Assembly: GCA_902537395.1 (NCBI GenBank)
Contig: CACBBE010000001.1
Coordinates: 1-64,000, forward strand
Length of the DNA: 64,000 nt
Origin: an uncultured Synechococcaceae cyanobacterium
Lineage (GTDB): Bacteria > Cyanobacteriota > Cyanobacteriia > PCC-6307 > Cyanobiaceae
Reading direction: 5' to 3'
The notes beneath the pieces are model-generated. The model did no database searches. It had not been told where the DNA came from and saw nothing but the letters and a program-made list of their open reading frames with translations. How positions within the stretch are numbered: position 1 is the stretch's first letter; every line of letters starts with the position of its first letter. This document shows, one piece after another, positions 15,656 to 25,909 of this stretch. Position numbers and translations under genes: made by a program.

Positions 15656-16640
15656 ATTTTTTTTTGATTAATACCTTCCCTATAGTTTCATCTATGGGTG
15701 GTTCATTTATAAAAAGGTCTTCAATATCAAAATTATTTAGGATAGTTTTTAGTGAAGAGGTAATAGAGTTGTTTTCAATTTTTATAGTGATTTCATTCTT
15801 TATTTTATTTTTAACGGTAAAACCGGAATTTTCTAATTTAATTGCATCCTCTTCTGAGCGACAAACTATTAATATTTCTTTAACAGGAGAAAGTTTTTTT
15901 AATAATAGGTCAAGTTTTCCATCATATGATATCGCCCCTTCGTGCACACATATAACTCTCTTGCATAACGATGTTATATCTTTCATGTAATGACTGGTTA
16001 GGCATATTGTTGCATTGGTTTCCTTATTATATTTTTGAAGGAATTTTCTTAAATTTCTCTGTGCATTAATATCTAATCCAAGTGTCGGCTCGTCTAAAAA
16101 TAGAATATTTGGTTCGTGTATCAAAGCTGCTAGTAATTCTGATTTCATACGTTGACCTAGAGAAAGTTTTCTAACAGGTATGAATAGCTCTTCATCAATT
16201 TCAAGCATTTCCGATAGTTTTTTTATTCTCTTTTTAGCTTCGAACTTATCTAAGTCATATATTGATGCATTCAAATAGAATGATTCAATTGGTGGAAGAT
16301 CCCAAATAAGTTGTTGTTTTTGTCCCATTATTAAGGTGATATTCTTCAGGAATTTTTCTTTTCTCCTGAAAGGTAAGTAGCCTGAAACTAAAACAGATCC
16401 CTCACTTGGATAAATTAAACCACAGAGCATTTTTAATATTGTTGTTTTCCCGGCTCCATTAGCACCTAGAAAACCTACTATTTCTCCTTCTTTAATTTCA
16501 AAACTTATATCTTTTATAACTTTAAAACTTTTTGTTTGTCTTCTAAAAAAATGTTTAATAGTCCCTTTTAGTCCTGGTTCTTTAGAAGAGATATCAAATG
16601 ACTTAGATAAATTTCTTACATCGATAATATTTTGTACCAT
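15645..16640 (-). CDS. ABC transporter ATP-binding protein (ABC-2 exporter)
   Basis: This 331-residue ATPase has Walker A GANGAGKT (residues 59-66), the signature LSLGQ (159-163), and Walker B ILFLDEP (179-185) followed by TLGLD. A Q-loop (LIMGQKQQLIWDLP) lies between. The N-terminal extension and the C-terminal domain of about 90 residues after the ATPase fit the group that pairs with DUF990 permeases. It is first in the operon and overlaps the first permease gene by 11 bp, so the three subunits would be made together. Confidence 0.9.
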   Translation of the reverse strand: MVQNIIDVRNLSKSFDISSKEPGLKGTIKHFFRRQTKSFKVIKDISFEIKEGEIVGFLGANGAGKTTILKMLCGLIYPSEGSVLVSGYLPFRRKEKFLKNITLIMGQKQQLIWDLPPIESFYLNASIYDLDKFEAKKRIKKLSEMLEIDEELFIPVRKLSLGQRMKSELLAALIHEPNILFLDEPTLGLDINAQRNLRKFLQKYNKETNATICLTSHYMKDITSLCKRVICVHEGAISYDGKLDLLLKKLSPVKEILIVCRSEEDAIKLENSGFTVKNKIKNEITIKIENNSITSSLKTILNNFDIEDLFINEPPIDETIGKVLIKKKYDI

Positions 16641-16714
16641 TTATTTTTTAATTATAGAAATTTATATTTAAAACATTGTTAAATTGTTTTTATAATAGAA
16701 AATTTTTTAACGAA

Positions 16715-17104
16715 TTAAAAAATATCTTTAAACGATACAACCAACCAGATAAAAAAGTTAATTGGATTAAGCAACTCGCCTATCTTATATTTATTTTGAT
16801 AATTTAATCCTGTTAAATAATCAAATATAAAATTACTATTATCTTTTTTGTCATTATTTTTTTTTATTACATTACCATTTTCGTCGAGAAGATCAATTTC
16901 ATCCTCAAAAAACCATTGCTCTTTTCCATTAGATAATTGCAAGACAACTCCAATACCTTTACCATCAGTTATTCTGAAGTCACTTATCTTCCCCAATGAA
17001 GAAACATTTATTGCATCAATAGTTTCTTTGGTAAGTCTATCCCTAGATAATTCTATGTTGACTTGAACAGTATTACCTATCTTAACCTTATCTAAAATTG
17101 ACAT
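16715..17104 (-). CDS. PetP-like / DUF2862 protein with C-terminal extension
   Basis: The first 75 residues match the small SH3-like DUF2862 fold: VKIGNTVQVNIELSRDRLT, then SSLGKISDFRITDGKGIGVV and EQWFFEDEIDLLDENG. In cyanobacteria this family includes PetP, a small cytoplasmic subunit of cytochrome b6f that tunes electron flow. PetP is normally about 70 residues; here a 50-residue tail follows, with an aromatic, hydrophobic end (NPINFFIWLVVSF) that could bind or enter the membrane. Whether it is the PetP orthologue is inference. Confidence 0.65.
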   Translation of the reverse strand: MSILDKVKIGNTVQVNIELSRDRLTKETIDAINVSSLGKISDFRITDGKGIGVVLQLSNGKEQWFFEDEIDLLDENGNVIKKNNDKKDNSNFIFDYLTGLNYQNKYKIGELLNPINFFIWLVVSFKDIF

Positions 17105-17174
17105 TTTTAGGTTATTATACTTAGTGTTTAAGGATTTATGCGATTAATTCAGGATTATTGATTTATTTCAATAA

Positions 17175-17321
17175 TTACGATTTTTTGAAAACCGCTTCAA
17201 GGATTCTCTTTATTAAAATTGTTAATACTCTCAAAAATATAAAAAACAGACCTAACCAACCTAATATGACAGCTATTGATAAAAAGCTTGAACCTAAATC
17301 TCGCTGAAGCAAATTCTGCAT
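17175..17321 (-). CDS. Small single-helix membrane protein, 48 aa
   Basis: The minus-strand ATG at 17321 opens a 48-residue frame: MQNLLQRDLGSSF, one hydrophobic helix of about 20 residues (LSIAVILGWLGLFFIFL), then a basic amphipathic tail (RVLTILIKRILEAVFKKS). The amphipathic tail suggests it lies along the membrane surface. Family not recognised. It is 70 bp upstream of the PetP-like gene, on the same strand. Confidence 0.5.
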   Translation of the reverse strand: MQNLLQRDLGSSFLSIAVILGWLGLFFIFLRVLTILIKRILEAVFKKS

Positions 17322-17664
17322 ATTATTTCCAAAATAGATAGATTTAACTTTACTTTATTAAATTAATTATTCAACATGAAAATGGCCAACATTCAAATTA
17401 GTTTAAATTCATTGTTATTAGTAGATTCAGTAGAAATGATTTATAAGCTAAAATTTAATTAGAAAGTTAAATACAATATTTTAAGTCTATCTTTGAACTC
17501 ATTCATTTGAATATTTTTTATAATTATTGGCCTTTTAGTAAGAGTTGACTTTAAATTCTTAATTTAGAAGGATTTTAAATAATTTCTAATAAGATATTTT
17601 TTGTACTACATAAAAACCTTTTTTTTTATTATATTTTTATAATTGCTATAACTATTGCAAATAC
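17322..17664. other. Intergenic stretch, no gene supported
   Basis: About 340 bp of AT-rich sequence between the 48-aa membrane gene and the initiator tRNA. It holds no convincing coding frame (the longest plus frame, 17376-17462, is 28 codons) and no hairpin I trust apart from the tRNA terminator at its right end. It presumably contains the promoter of the minus-strand genes to its left. Confidence 0.6.
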
Positions 17665-17690
17665 TAAAAAAAGCAGCTTTAAAGCTGCTT
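17665..17690 (-). terminator. Terminator of the initiator tRNA gene
   Basis: AAGCAGCTTTAAAGCTGCTT (17671-17690) is a perfect palindrome. On the minus strand it is followed by a T-run (complement of the A-run at 17666-17672) and sits 5 bp beyond the tRNA CCA end. Confidence 0.85.
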
Positions 17691-17695
17691 CTAAA

Positions 17696-17772
<77 letters not shown>

Positions 17773-17816
17773 TTATATACATAGCATACATCTGAAAGGG
17801 TTATTTTTCCTCATTT

Positions 17817-18782
17817 TTAGGATTCTTGGAATTTTAATTTACCTTTAACTTCAAGTCGTACGCCTTCAGAAAAATTAAACACCTTTTCTTCGATGTCTTG
17901 AATTCTTAATTCAGATATCCACTCTAACTGTTTTAGTAAGTGAAGACTAACAGCATGCTTTGCTCTTTTTGAACCATCTTCTACTTTTAAAGCTAAACCT
18001 ATCCCTTCATTTACTTTACATAGACACTGTATTCCCTCGGCTCCGCCTTTACCTATAACGTTCCCATGAGAAGCTTTAATTATTTCTGTATCAAATTTAT
18101 TGTTATCACTTATCATTATTGGGTTTATTGTCATAGCTCTACTGATTTGTTCTAATTCAGCATTTTCTGAACTGCTCAGAAGTGAATATAACCTCGACAT
18201 TTCTAGTAGTTTTAAATAAAGAGTGGGTGCTCCACAATCATCACGTGCTGCGTTTATTTCAGATGGCGAGATTTTAAGTAATTCAGAAACAATTCTGAAT
18301 ATTTCTATTTGAAGAGGATGATCCCCCTTTAAGTAACTATCTAATGGCCAATTCATTTTTTTGCATGTAGCTAAAAAAGCTGCATGTTTACCCGAACAAT
18401 TGTGTTCCAATGGACTTGTTTTTGATTTTGGACATTTAAGATTATTAATGTCAATGTCATATTCCCACAAAATTTTGAATGCTTCCCTTGAATGAAGTTT
18501 TGATCCACTATGAGACCCGCATGCTAGAGCAATTGATTTTGATTCATTATTGATTTTTGATGCTGCTCCACTACTAACGAAAGGTATCGCTTGAAACGGT
18601 TTTAATGCTGACCTTATGAAACTTTTATATTCTGGATTTCCTGCGCACATTAAAACCCTTCCTTTTTTATCAGTAATAACAGCATGAATTTTATGGATCG
18701 ACTCAATATTTGATCCTCTCATTAAGGTTGCTTGTAACGGAGGATTGTTAGAGGTGTAGAGGTTTTTGAAATTAGAACTCAT
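17817..18782 (-). CDS. L-asparaginase (PF06089-type asparaginase II)
   Basis: The 321-residue protein fits the bacterial asparaginase II family: LQATLMRGSNIESIHKIHAV at the start, IRSALKPFQAIPFVSSGAA, then the catalytic-region motifs ALACGSHSGSKLHS and LEHNCSGKHAAFLATCK, and RDDCGAPTLYL. These soluble enzymes hydrolyse asparagine to aspartate and ammonia and are related to the serine beta-lactamase-like Thr/Ser/Lys hydrolases. Its start abuts the stop of the ycf36 gene, so it ends a four-gene operon. Confidence 0.85.
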   Translation of the reverse strand: MSSNFKNLYTSNNPPLQATLMRGSNIESIHKIHAVITDKKGRVLMCAGNPEYKSFIRSALKPFQAIPFVSSGAASKINNESKSIALACGSHSGSKLHSREAFKILWEYDIDINNLKCPKSKTSPLEHNCSGKHAAFLATCKKMNWPLDSYLKGDHPLQIEIFRIVSELLKISPSEINAARDDCGAPTLYLKLLEMSRLYSLLSSSENAELEQISRAMTINPIMISDNNKFDTEIIKASHGNVIGKGGAEGIQCLCKVNEGIGLALKVEDGSKRAKHAVSLHLLKQLEWISELRIQDIEEKVFNFSEGVRLEVKGKLKFQES

Positions 18783-19277
18783 TTAGAAATTGTTATATTG
18801 AAAAAGCAAAATACCTGACAAAGCTAAGACTGAAATAATAGAAAAAATTTGAATTAAATTTTTTAAAATAGGTTTAACTTCTATTGAGGCTATAAGTGAT
18901 TCCTTTTCTTTCAAAACTAATGGCTTCTCCCATACCTGACCGTCGTACCAGCCAGATTCCTCGTATTCAACTTTTTCAGATATTAATCTTTTAAATATAT
19001 GATTCCAACCTAGATATAACCTTATGGAAATTAAAAGAGGTATTGATAAGCTACTAAAAAAACTCAATAGGATATATCTTAAAGTAGATGTTTTAAAATA
19101 TACACTTCCTGAAGAAATGACAATAAATAGAATAAAAGCTCCTACCCAGAATTTTATCAAAATAAGAATTAGTGACTTTTTAGTTTTTGGCCAAGAAAAA
19201 ATTTTAGATTTTGATAATTCTATGAATTCATTTGTTGGTTGTTGCTCTCTAGGGACAGGACACTTAGATTCGTTCAT
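18783..19277 (-). CDS. ycf36: Ycf36/CGLD27-like membrane protein (DUF1230)
   Basis: From the ATG at 19277 the protein begins NESKCPVPREQQPTNEFIEL, the signature N-terminus of the Ycf36/CGLD27 family, followed by SKIFSWP. Three to four hydrophobic segments and the conserved ESGWYDGQVWEKP segment follow. Homologues occur in cyanobacteria and plastids and have been linked in plants to stress and iron responses; a molecular function is not known. The start was chosen because it follows the rsfS stop by 7 bp; a longer frame upstream runs into rsfS. Confidence 0.85.
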   Translation of the reverse strand: MNESKCPVPREQQPTNEFIELSKSKIFSWPKTKKSLILILIKFWVGAFILFIVISSGSVYFKTSTLRYILLSFFSSLSIPLLISIRLYLGWNHIFKRLISEKVEYEESGWYDGQVWEKPLVLKEKESLIASIEVKPILKNLIQIFSIISVLALSGILLFQYNNF

Positions 19278-19284
19278 AAATAAA

Positions 19285-19629
19285 TTATGGAAATATAAGA
19301 TTATCTCCATTACTCCAGAACGATTCAAGGTCATAATATTTTCTTATTTCTGGTTGAAAAATATTTACTATCAAATCACCATAATCAAGTAAAGCCCATT
19401 TGGCTTCGTTAACTCCTTCTTTTCGTATCGGTTCAATTTTAGCCCTCTCTCTAAGTTCTCCCTCTACAGAATTAGTTATGGATCTGACTTGTACATCAGA
19501 TAAACCTTCTGCAATTAAAATCCATTCACTTATAAAAGATACCTTGTCAATTTTTATAAGTTTTATATCTTTTGCCTTTTTTTCATCACATGCTTTAGCT
19601 GCCATTAAAACCAAACTTTTATTGTCCAT
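19285..19629 (-). CDS. rsfS: Ribosomal silencing factor RsfS
   Basis: The protein starts DNKSLVLMAAKACDEKKAKD and contains SFISEWILIAEGLSDVQVRS and WALLDYGDLIVNIFQPEIRKYYDLE. These are the conserved RsfS blocks, including the D-Y-G-D and F-x-P-x-x-R-x-Y-Y-x-L-E motif. RsfS binds ribosomal protein L14 and blocks joining of the subunits under starvation. I chose the ATG at 19629, about 114 residues, matching the family; longer in-frame sequence overlaps the DUF3318 gene. The start overlaps that gene by 11 bp. Confidence 0.9.
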   Translation of the reverse strand: MDNKSLVLMAAKACDEKKAKDIKLIKIDKVSFISEWILIAEGLSDVQVRSITNSVEGELRERAKIEPIRKEGVNEAKWALLDYGDLIVNIFQPEIRKYYDLESFWSNGDNLIFP

Positions 19630-20257
19630 AAACATTTTCGCTTGAAACTGATTTTTCTGAACCTTCTTGTTGAGATAATTCTGATCTTGCTTTTTCTGCA
19701 CTTTTTCTTAAAGCATCTAATCTATCTTCAAAGAAACTTCTTTTTTTCTTTTTTCGTGTCTTATCAATTAACTCTTTTAATGCTCCTCCAAGACTTTTAT
19801 AAGCATTTGGAATACTGTATCCAAATCTACAAGCAAGATCTATAGCTCTTTCATCTGCATAAATAGCATCTTGAAGTTTTTTTTCAGAATTGTTTTTTAA
19901 ATATAATCTATAGCCTGCAAAACTTGATAAACCAAGAGCAAGTAATAAAAGTAAACCATCTTGTACCCACAACTCTCCTATAGCTCCTCCAAGTCCTATG
20001 GCAAGAGCTGCCATTTCCCATCCATCTCTGGGAATTGAATCATTTTGAATTTTCCCAACCTCATGCCAAAATAAAAGATTTCTGTGGTCTATAGCAAAGT
20101 TTTCCCATTCATCTAAATCTATTTGAATTTCTACTTCGTCACGACCGATTTCTTCAAGTGTTATTAAAGGTGGGTCTATAGCTGCAGCAGCTTCAACAAA
20201 TACCCAACTTTGATTCTCTGGAGGCAACAAATTTTTAAGTCGCTGAAGTTCGCTCAT
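19619..20257 (-). CDS. DUF3318-family cyanobacterial membrane protein
   Basis: The 212-residue protein begins SELQRLKNLLPPENQSWVF, a pattern I associate with the DUF3318 family, then VEAAAAIDPPLITLEEIGRD. Two hydrophobic segments (about residues 80-115) lie in the middle, and the C-terminal half is a soluble helical region with a basic run RKKKKRSFFEDRLDALRK. It heads the rsfS-ycf36-asparaginase operon and overlaps rsfS. Function unknown; cyanobacteria-specific. Confidence 0.75.
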   Translation of the reverse strand: MSELQRLKNLLPPENQSWVFVEAAAAIDPPLITLEEIGRDEVEIQIDLDEWENFAIDHRNLLFWHEVGKIQNDSIPRDGWEMAALAIGLGGAIGELWVQDGLLLLLALGLSSFAGYRLYLKNNSEKKLQDAIYADERAIDLACRFGYSIPNAYKSLGGALKELIDKTRKKKKRSFFEDRLDALRKSAEKARSELSQQEGSEKSVSSENVYGQ

Positions 20258-20366
20258 AAAATATTAATTTCTTTCAATACTATAGAAACAAATGTTGCTT
20301 TTCAAGTAAGTTGATTAACATCTGATGATTTATAAGTAGCATGTGATAAATGAAGGGTTTTAAATT

Positions 20367-23300
20367 ATGCCTCAAAGAGGTGATCTAAAAAAAATTCTTA
20401 TTCTAGGTTCGGGACCGATTGTTATAGGGCAAGCATGCGAATTTGATTATTCTGGCACTCAAGCTTGCAAAGCTTTAAGAAATGCTGGTTATGAAATTGT
20501 CTTAATTAATTCAAACCCAGCATCAATAATGACTGATCCTGAGATCGCAAGCAAAACATATATTGAACCATTGACTCCTGAAATTGTTTCTCAGATCATT
20601 TTAAGAGAAAAACCTGATGCAATTCTTCCAACTATGGGTGGGCAAACCGCTTTGAATCTTGCAGTGAAATTATCAGAGTCAAATTTTTTAAAGCAAAATA
20701 ATATTGAATTAATTGGTGCTGATTTAAGAGCTATTAATAAAGCTGAAGATAGAAAATTGTTTAAGGAATCAATGGAGAAAATTAATGTAAATGTTTGTCC
20801 TTCTGGAATCGCATCTAATTTCGATGAAGCTATGGAGGTATCCAAGAAAATTTGTTCTTATCCGCTTATTATCAGGCCTGCATTTACATTGGGCGGAGTA
20901 GGAGGTGGAATTGCTTTTAACCTTGAAGAATTTGTCGAGTTGTGTAAATCAGGTTTAGAGGAAAGTCCAAGTAATCAAATATTGATTGAAAAATCACTTA
21001 TTGGATGGAAAGAATTTGAACTAGAGGTAATGAGAGACACTGCTGACAATGTTGTAATAGTTTGCAGTATTGAGAATTTAGATCCAATGGGTGTCCACAC
21101 TGGAGATTCGATTACTGTAGCTCCTGCACAGACCCTAACAGATAAGGAGTATCAGAGATTAAGGGATTTGTCATTGAAAATCATTAGAGAGGTAGGAGTT
21201 GAAACAGGAGGGAGTAATATTCAATTTGCAATAAATCCATCTAATGGCGAGGTAATTGTAATAGAAATGAATCCCCGTGTGAGTAGATCCTCTGCGTTAG
21301 CAAGTAAAGCTACTGGATTCCCTATAGCTAAGATTGCAGCTTTATTATCTGTCGGCTATACACTCGATGAGATTATTAATGACATTACAAAAAAAACACC
21401 TGCATGTTTTGAACCATCAATTGATTACGTAGTTACTAAGATCCCAAGATTTGCTTTTGAAAAGTTTAAAGGGTCTTCTAATACTTTAAGCACTGCCATG
21501 AAATCTGTTGGTGAGTCAATGGCAATAGGTCGTTCTTTTGAAGAATCTTTTCAGAAAGCATTAAGGTCATTAGAAGTAGGTGTTTTTGGATGGGAATGTG
21601 ATTCACAAGATGAATTTAAAAACGAGAGTCAAATTAGAAATAGTTTAAGGAACCCTACATCTGAAAGAATTCTTTTAATTAAAAAAGCTATGCAGCTTGG
21701 GAAAACTAATACTTATATTCAAGAAGTTACAAATATAGATTTATGGTTTATCGAAAAATTACGTAATATCTTTAATTTTGAAAATGATTTTTTGAAAGAT
21801 AAGGAACTTTATAATCTAGATAGGGATTTGATGTTACATGCTAAACAATTAGGCTTTTCAGATCAACAGATAGCAAAGTTAACTAATTCTGAGTTTTTTG
21901 AAGTAAGAAGATATAGAAAAAAACTTAATATAATTCCGATTTATAAAACTGTTGATACTTGCTCAGCAGAATTCTCATCCTCTACTCCCTATCATTATTC
22001 AACTTACGAAGAATCTTTCATTAATCTTAATTCTCAAATTTTTGATAACGAGATTTCAGAAAATAGTAAATCAAAAAAAATTATGATTTTAGGAGGAGGT
22101 CCAAACAGAATTGGTCAGGGAATAGAATTTGATTACTGTTGTTGTCATGCATCATATCAAGCTTCTACAAATGGTTATAAAACAATAATGGTTAATAGTA
22201 ACCCTGAAACTGTATCTACAGATTATGATACTAGCGATATTTTATATTTTGAGCCTGTAACTTTGGAGGATGTGCTCAATATAATAGAAGCTGAAAATCC
22301 ATATGGTTTGATTGTTCAGTTTGGAGGTCAAACTCCACTGAAATTATCATTACCTTTATTTGAATGGCTTAAATCTAATGATGGGGTCAGAACTGGATCA
22401 AAAATTCTTGGGACTTCCCCAATATCTATCGATTTAGCAGAAAATAGAGAGGAATTTACAAAAATTCTTGATGAATTAAGTATTAGACAACCTTTAAACG
22501 GTATTGCACGTAATCAAAATGAAGCAGAAATAGTAGCAAAAAATATAGGATTCCCCTTGGTTGTAAGACCCTCTTATGTTTTAGGTGGAAGGGCTATGGA
22601 AATTGTTAAGGATGAGAATGAATTAGCTAGATATATCTCTGAAGCAGTTAAGGTATCACCTGATCATCCAATCCTTCTTGATCAATATTTGAGTAATGCA
22701 ATCGAGATAGATGTTGATGCTTTATGCGATTCAGAGGGGTCGGTTGTAATTGCTGGTCTAATGGAACATGTTGAACCTGCAGGAATTCACTCTGGAGATT
22801 CAGCTTGTTGCTTACCATCTATTTCTCTTTCAACATCCACAATAGAAAATGTAAGGAGCTGGACTAAATTAATTGCACAAAAATTAAATGTTGTTGGTTT
22901 AATTAATTTGCAATTTGCTGTAATAAATACGAATAATAAAGAAAATAAATTATTTATCCTTGAAGCAAATCCAAGAGCATCTAGGACAGTCCCATTTGTT
23001 TCAAAAGCCATAGGTAAACCAGTTGCAAAATTAGCTACTCAGTTAATGCAAGGTTTTACATTAGAAGATCTTAATTTCACAGAAGAATTTTCTCCAAAAT
23101 ATCAGGCAGTAAAAGAGGCCGTTTTACCTTTTAAAAGATTTCCTGGATCTGATACATTACTTGGCCCTGAAATGAGATCTACTGGCGAAGTGATGGGTTT
23201 AGCTAAAGATTTTGGAATTGCTTATGCCAAGTCTGAATTGGCAGCAGGAAATGGTGTTCCTTCAGAAGGAGTTGCTTTTTTATCTACAAATGATTTAGAT

Positions 23301-23663
23301 AAAAAAAATCTTGAGGAAGTTGCTAGAGAACTTTTGATTTTAGGATTTAAATTAATCGCAACAAAAGGTACAGCTGCTTATTTGGTGAATTTAGGAATTC
23401 AAGTTGAAGAAGTGTTAAAAGTTCATGAAGGAAGGCCAAATATTGAGGACTTAATTCGTTCTGGACTTGTTCAATTAATAATTAATACACCAATTGGCTC
23501 ACAGGCTCTTCATGATGATGCTTATTTAAGACGTGCTGCTTTAGAATATAATATTCCAACTTTTACAACTATTCCTGGAGCAAAAGCAGCCATTAAGGCG
23601 ATAAAAGCTTTGCAATGTAATGAAATTAATACTTATTCCCTACAAGAAATCCATAATTATTAA
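20367..23663 (+). CDS. carB: Carbamoyl-phosphate synthase large subunit
   Basis: The 1098-residue enzyme makes carbamoyl phosphate for arginine and pyrimidines. It has two homologous ATP-grasp halves. The first opens [20 protein letters not shown] and includes [12 protein letters not shown]; the second, from about residue 570, opens [20 protein letters not shown] and includes [12 protein letters not shown]. The last 130 residues are the regulatory MGS-like domain ([15 protein letters not shown]). All expected loops are present and the length is normal. It is monocistronic; a small minus-strand gene ends 4 bp beyond its stop. Confidence 0.98.
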   Translation: MPQRGDLKKILILGSGPIVIGQACEFDYSGTQACKALRNAGYEIVLINSNPASIMTDPEIASKTYIEPLTPEIVSQIILREKPDAILPTMGGQTALNLAVKLSESNFLKQNNIELIGADLRAINKAEDRKLFKESMEKINVNVCPSGIASNFDEAMEVSKKICSYPLIIRPAFTLGGVGGGIAFNLEEFVELCKSGLEESPSNQILIEKSLIGWKEFELEVMRDTADNVVIVCSIENLDPMGVHTGDSITVAPAQTLTDKEYQRLRDLSLKIIREVGVETGGSNIQFAINPSNGEVIVIEMNPRVSRSSALASKATGFPIAKIAALLSVGYTLDEIINDITKKTPACFEPSIDYVVTKIPRFAFEKFKGSSNTLSTAMKSVGESMAIGRSFEESFQKALRSLEVGVFGWECDSQDEFKNESQIRNSLRNPTSERILLIKKAMQLGKTNTYIQEVTNIDLWFIEKLRNIFNFENDFLKDKELYNLDRDLMLHAKQLGFSDQQIAKLTNSEFFEVRRYRKKLNIIPIYKTVDTCSAEFSSSTPYHYSTYEESFINLNSQIFDNEISENSKSKKIMILGGGPNRIGQGIEFDYCCCHASYQASTNGYKTIMVNSNPETVSTDYDTSDILYFEPVTLEDVLNIIEAENPYGLIVQFGGQTPLKLSLPLFEWLKSNDGVRTGSKILGTSPISIDLAENREEFTKILDELSIRQPLNGIARNQNEAEIVAKNIGFPLVVRPSYVLGGRAMEIVKDENELARYISEAVKVSPDHPILLDQYLSNAIEIDVDALCDSEGSVVIAGLMEHVEPAGIHSGDSACCLPSISLSTSTIENVRSWTKLIAQKLNVVGLINLQFAVINTNNKENKLFILEANPRASRTVPFVSKAIGKPVAKLATQLMQGFTLEDLNFTEEFSPKYQAVKEAVLPFKRFPGSDTLLGPEMRSTGEVMGLAKDFGIAYAKSELAAGNGVPSEGVAFLSTNDLDKKNLEEVARELLILGFKLIATKGTAAYLVNLGIQVEEVLKVHEGRPNIEDLIRSGLVQLIINTPIGSQALHDDAYLRRAALEYNIPTFTTIPGAKAAIKAIKALQCNEINTYSLQEIHNY

Positions 23664-23667
23664 AATT

Positions 23668-23886
23668 TTATTCTAAATTTTTTAGTTTTTCTCTTAATTG
23701 ATTAACTAGAGAGTTTCGACTAATTGAAAGTAATTTGAGAGTATCTTGATGCATCTTAAGTTGTGTCTCCGCTATTTGTAGTACTTTTATAGATTCTTTT
23801 ATTTCATTAGAAAGTTCATTTATTAAATATTTTTTGCCCTCAAAGGTTAAAACTGGATTTGCAGAGTCATTTGTGTTTTCGCTCAT
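23668..23886 (-). CDS. Small conserved helical protein (DUF6447-like), 72 aa
   Basis: The 72-residue protein contains PVLTFEGKKYLINELSNEI followed by a long amphipathic helix (LQIAETQLKMHQDTLKLLS). This PVLTF-x-GKKY start followed by a helix with a repeated hydrophobic pattern resembles a small family I recall from marine picocyanobacteria and their phages (DUF6447). It might be a coiled-coil dimer. The phage link, if correct, makes it a possible exchanged gene. Its stop faces that of carB across 4 bp. Confidence 0.55.
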   Translation of the reverse strand: MSENTNDSANPVLTFEGKKYLINELSNEIKESIKVLQIAETQLKMHQDTLKLLSISRNSLVNQLREKLKNLE

Positions 23887-23916
23887 TGATTTACTTTTTT
23901 AATAAATAAGATAGAA

Positions 23917-25623
23917 CTATAATTTTTTAATCAATTGCTTTTCACATAATTCTTTATAAATTCCAGGTTTATTTATTAAATCAATGTGTTTCCCAACTTC
24001 AATAATTTCACCTTTATCGAAAACAACTATTTTATTCGCCTCTTGAGTAGTGGCTAATCTATGAGCAATTACAATAACTGTTCTATCTTTCATAGCACTA
24101 TTAAGTCCTTTTTGCACTTCAGATTCTGATTCTGCATCTAAGGCACTTGTGGCCTCATCTAAAAGAAGAATTGAGGGGTCCCCGAGTATTGCTCTTGCAA
24201 TTGCTATCCTCTGGATCTGACCACCTGAGAAATTTGATCCTCTTTCAGTTACCTTAGTTTCATACTTCTCAGGAAGCTTTTGAATGAAGTTGTGAGCGTT
24301 TGCTTTTCTTGCTGATTCCATAACTTCTTCTTTGGTGAAATTTCTGCCCATTCTTATTACATCAATAATTGTTCCTGAAAACAAAAAAGGCTGTTGTTGT
24401 ACTAATGCAATGTTTTTTCTAATATCTTTTGTATTTAATATTTTGAGATTTTTATCATCTATAAAAATGTCTCCATTATTCGGAGTTATAAACTTTAATA
24501 TCAAAGCCAACATTGTACTTTTACCAGCACCAGAAGCTCCAACAAATGCGGTGACTTCCCCTCTTTTAATTTCTAAATTGATATTTTTAAGTACTTGATT
24601 ATTTTTTTTGTAAGCGAAATTTACTTTCTTGAAACTTATTTTACCTTCAAAATTAGATATCCTTCGTAAATTTTCTTTATCATCTTCGACAGGTTCTTGA
24701 TTTATGTTTTTCAACCTTCTTATTGAGGCTTCTGCCTGTTTATAGTCATTAAAATTTGTACTTACATGGCTTATTGGATCAATAAGCATTAATATTGCTG
24801 CAAAAAAACTACTAAATTCTTGGCTTGTTAGAAGGCCTAGATTGATTCTTGCGGCTCCTAAACCTAATATTGCTAATATTCCAAATGCTTCAACAAATCC
24901 TACAACTGGATGTTGAAATGCAAGCAGTTTTAATGTTTTATATTTTGCTTTTTTATTTGTACTTAATCTTTTATAAAATCTTTTCTCAATCCAATTTTCT
25001 GCAGCAAAAGCTCTTATCGTGGACATTCCATTTATAGATTCACCTATTAAACCTGCTAAATTACTTGTTGATTCTTGACTTTTTTCGGATGCTATTAAAA
25101 CTCTTCTTCCAAAACTGTTAACTGAAAGAATAATCAATGGTGCTAAAACAAATGTTGATAATGTTAGCGACCAGTCTAAATAAACCATGTAGATTATTAC
25201 AGCTAACAACTGTAAAGTGCATGGAATTGTATCTTGAGCTGTCTTATAAATAACTTCGCTTACCCTATCGGCATCTTCTGTAAGTCTATATGTGATGTCC
25301 CCGGCTGAAATATTTTCAACAGAATTCATCTTTATTTTTTGAATTCTGCTAAATAAATTTCCTCTCATCACTTCACTAATCTCTAAAGATGGTTTTGCTA
25401 TGAATACATCCTGTCCAAATTGAGCAGTTTTCTGAACTAAAAATACAAATAAAGACTTAATTATTATGCTAGAAACTTTTGAGAGATCACCTGATCCAAT
25501 TGCTGGGATTAAGTTTCCAGCTAAATATGCTAATAAAGGCCAACAAGCTACATAAATAAGCATGCATATAAGACCCTTGATAAACCTATTTGAATATGGT
25601 CTGACTGGTGGTATTAGTCTCAA
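23917..25623 (-). CDS. ABC exporter half-transporter (MsbA-like)
   Basis: A single 568-residue protein fuses a six-helix transmembrane domain (about residues 1-310) to an ATPase domain. The motifs are Walker A GASGAGKST, Q-loop LVQQQPFLF, signature FSGGQIQRIAIARAIL, Walker B ILLLDEATSALD and the H-loop IVIAHRL. The layout is that of MsbA/LmrA-type homodimeric exporters that move lipids, peptides or drugs. The substrate is not evident. It lies 30 bp downstream of nothing on its strand, so it has its own promoter in the gap shared with the S4-domain gene. Confidence 0.93.
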   Translation of the reverse strand: MRLIPPVRPYSNRFIKGLICMLIYVACWPLLAYLAGNLIPAIGSGDLSKVSSIIIKSLFVFLVQKTAQFGQDVFIAKPSLEISEVMRGNLFSRIQKIKMNSVENISAGDITYRLTEDADRVSEVIYKTAQDTIPCTLQLLAVIIYMVYLDWSLTLSTFVLAPLIILSVNSFGRRVLIASEKSQESTSNLAGLIGESINGMSTIRAFAAENWIEKRFYKRLSTNKKAKYKTLKLLAFQHPVVGFVEAFGILAILGLGAARINLGLLTSQEFSSFFAAILMLIDPISHVSTNFNDYKQAEASIRRLKNINQEPVEDDKENLRRISNFEGKISFKKVNFAYKKNNQVLKNINLEIKRGEVTAFVGASGAGKSTMLALILKFITPNNGDIFIDDKNLKILNTKDIRKNIALVQQQPFLFSGTIIDVIRMGRNFTKEEVMESARKANAHNFIQKLPEKYETKVTERGSNFSGGQIQRIAIARAILGDPSILLLDEATSALDAESESEVQKGLNSAMKDRTVIVIAHRLATTQEANKIVVFDKGEIIEVGKHIDLINKPGIYKELCEKQLIKKL

Positions 25624-25680
25624 GATATTATATATTTAATTGTTTATCCTACTTTATCAATATCTTTGGGTATAAAAACA

Positions 25681-25857
25681 ATGAAATTGGATCAATTCTT
25701 AAAATGGAAAAATTTGGTATCTTCTGGTGGCGAAGCAAAAATTTTTATTAAATCCGGTTCCGTTAAGGTTAATGGTGTAATTGAGACTAGAAGAGGTAGG
25801 AAGTTAAACAAGGGAGATAAAGTAATATTTCTAAAAAATGAATTAATTTTTGAATAG
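25681..25857 (+). CDS. Small S4-domain RNA-binding protein
   Basis: From the ATG at 25681 this is a 58-residue single S4 domain: KLDQFLKWKNLVSSGGEAK, then FIKSGSVKVNGVIETRRGRK and a final strand GDKVIFL. The pattern matches the YaaA/RqcP/YbcJ-type free S4 domains that bind structured RNA and help in ribosome rescue or assembly. A TTG five codons upstream is a less likely start. It precedes tpiA by 52 bp. Confidence 0.85.
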   Translation: MKLDQFLKWKNLVSSGGEAKIFIKSGSVKVNGVIETRRGRKLNKGDKVIFLKNELIFE

Positions 25858-25909
25858 TTAGCTTATTCAACTCACTTTGTATTAGTATATTTTTCTTGGA
25901 GATAGTATT

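Noticed and set aside
17376..17462. Plus-strand ATG frame of 28 codons in the gap left of the initiator tRNA
   Set aside because: Too short to distinguish from chance in AT-rich sequence; no motif.
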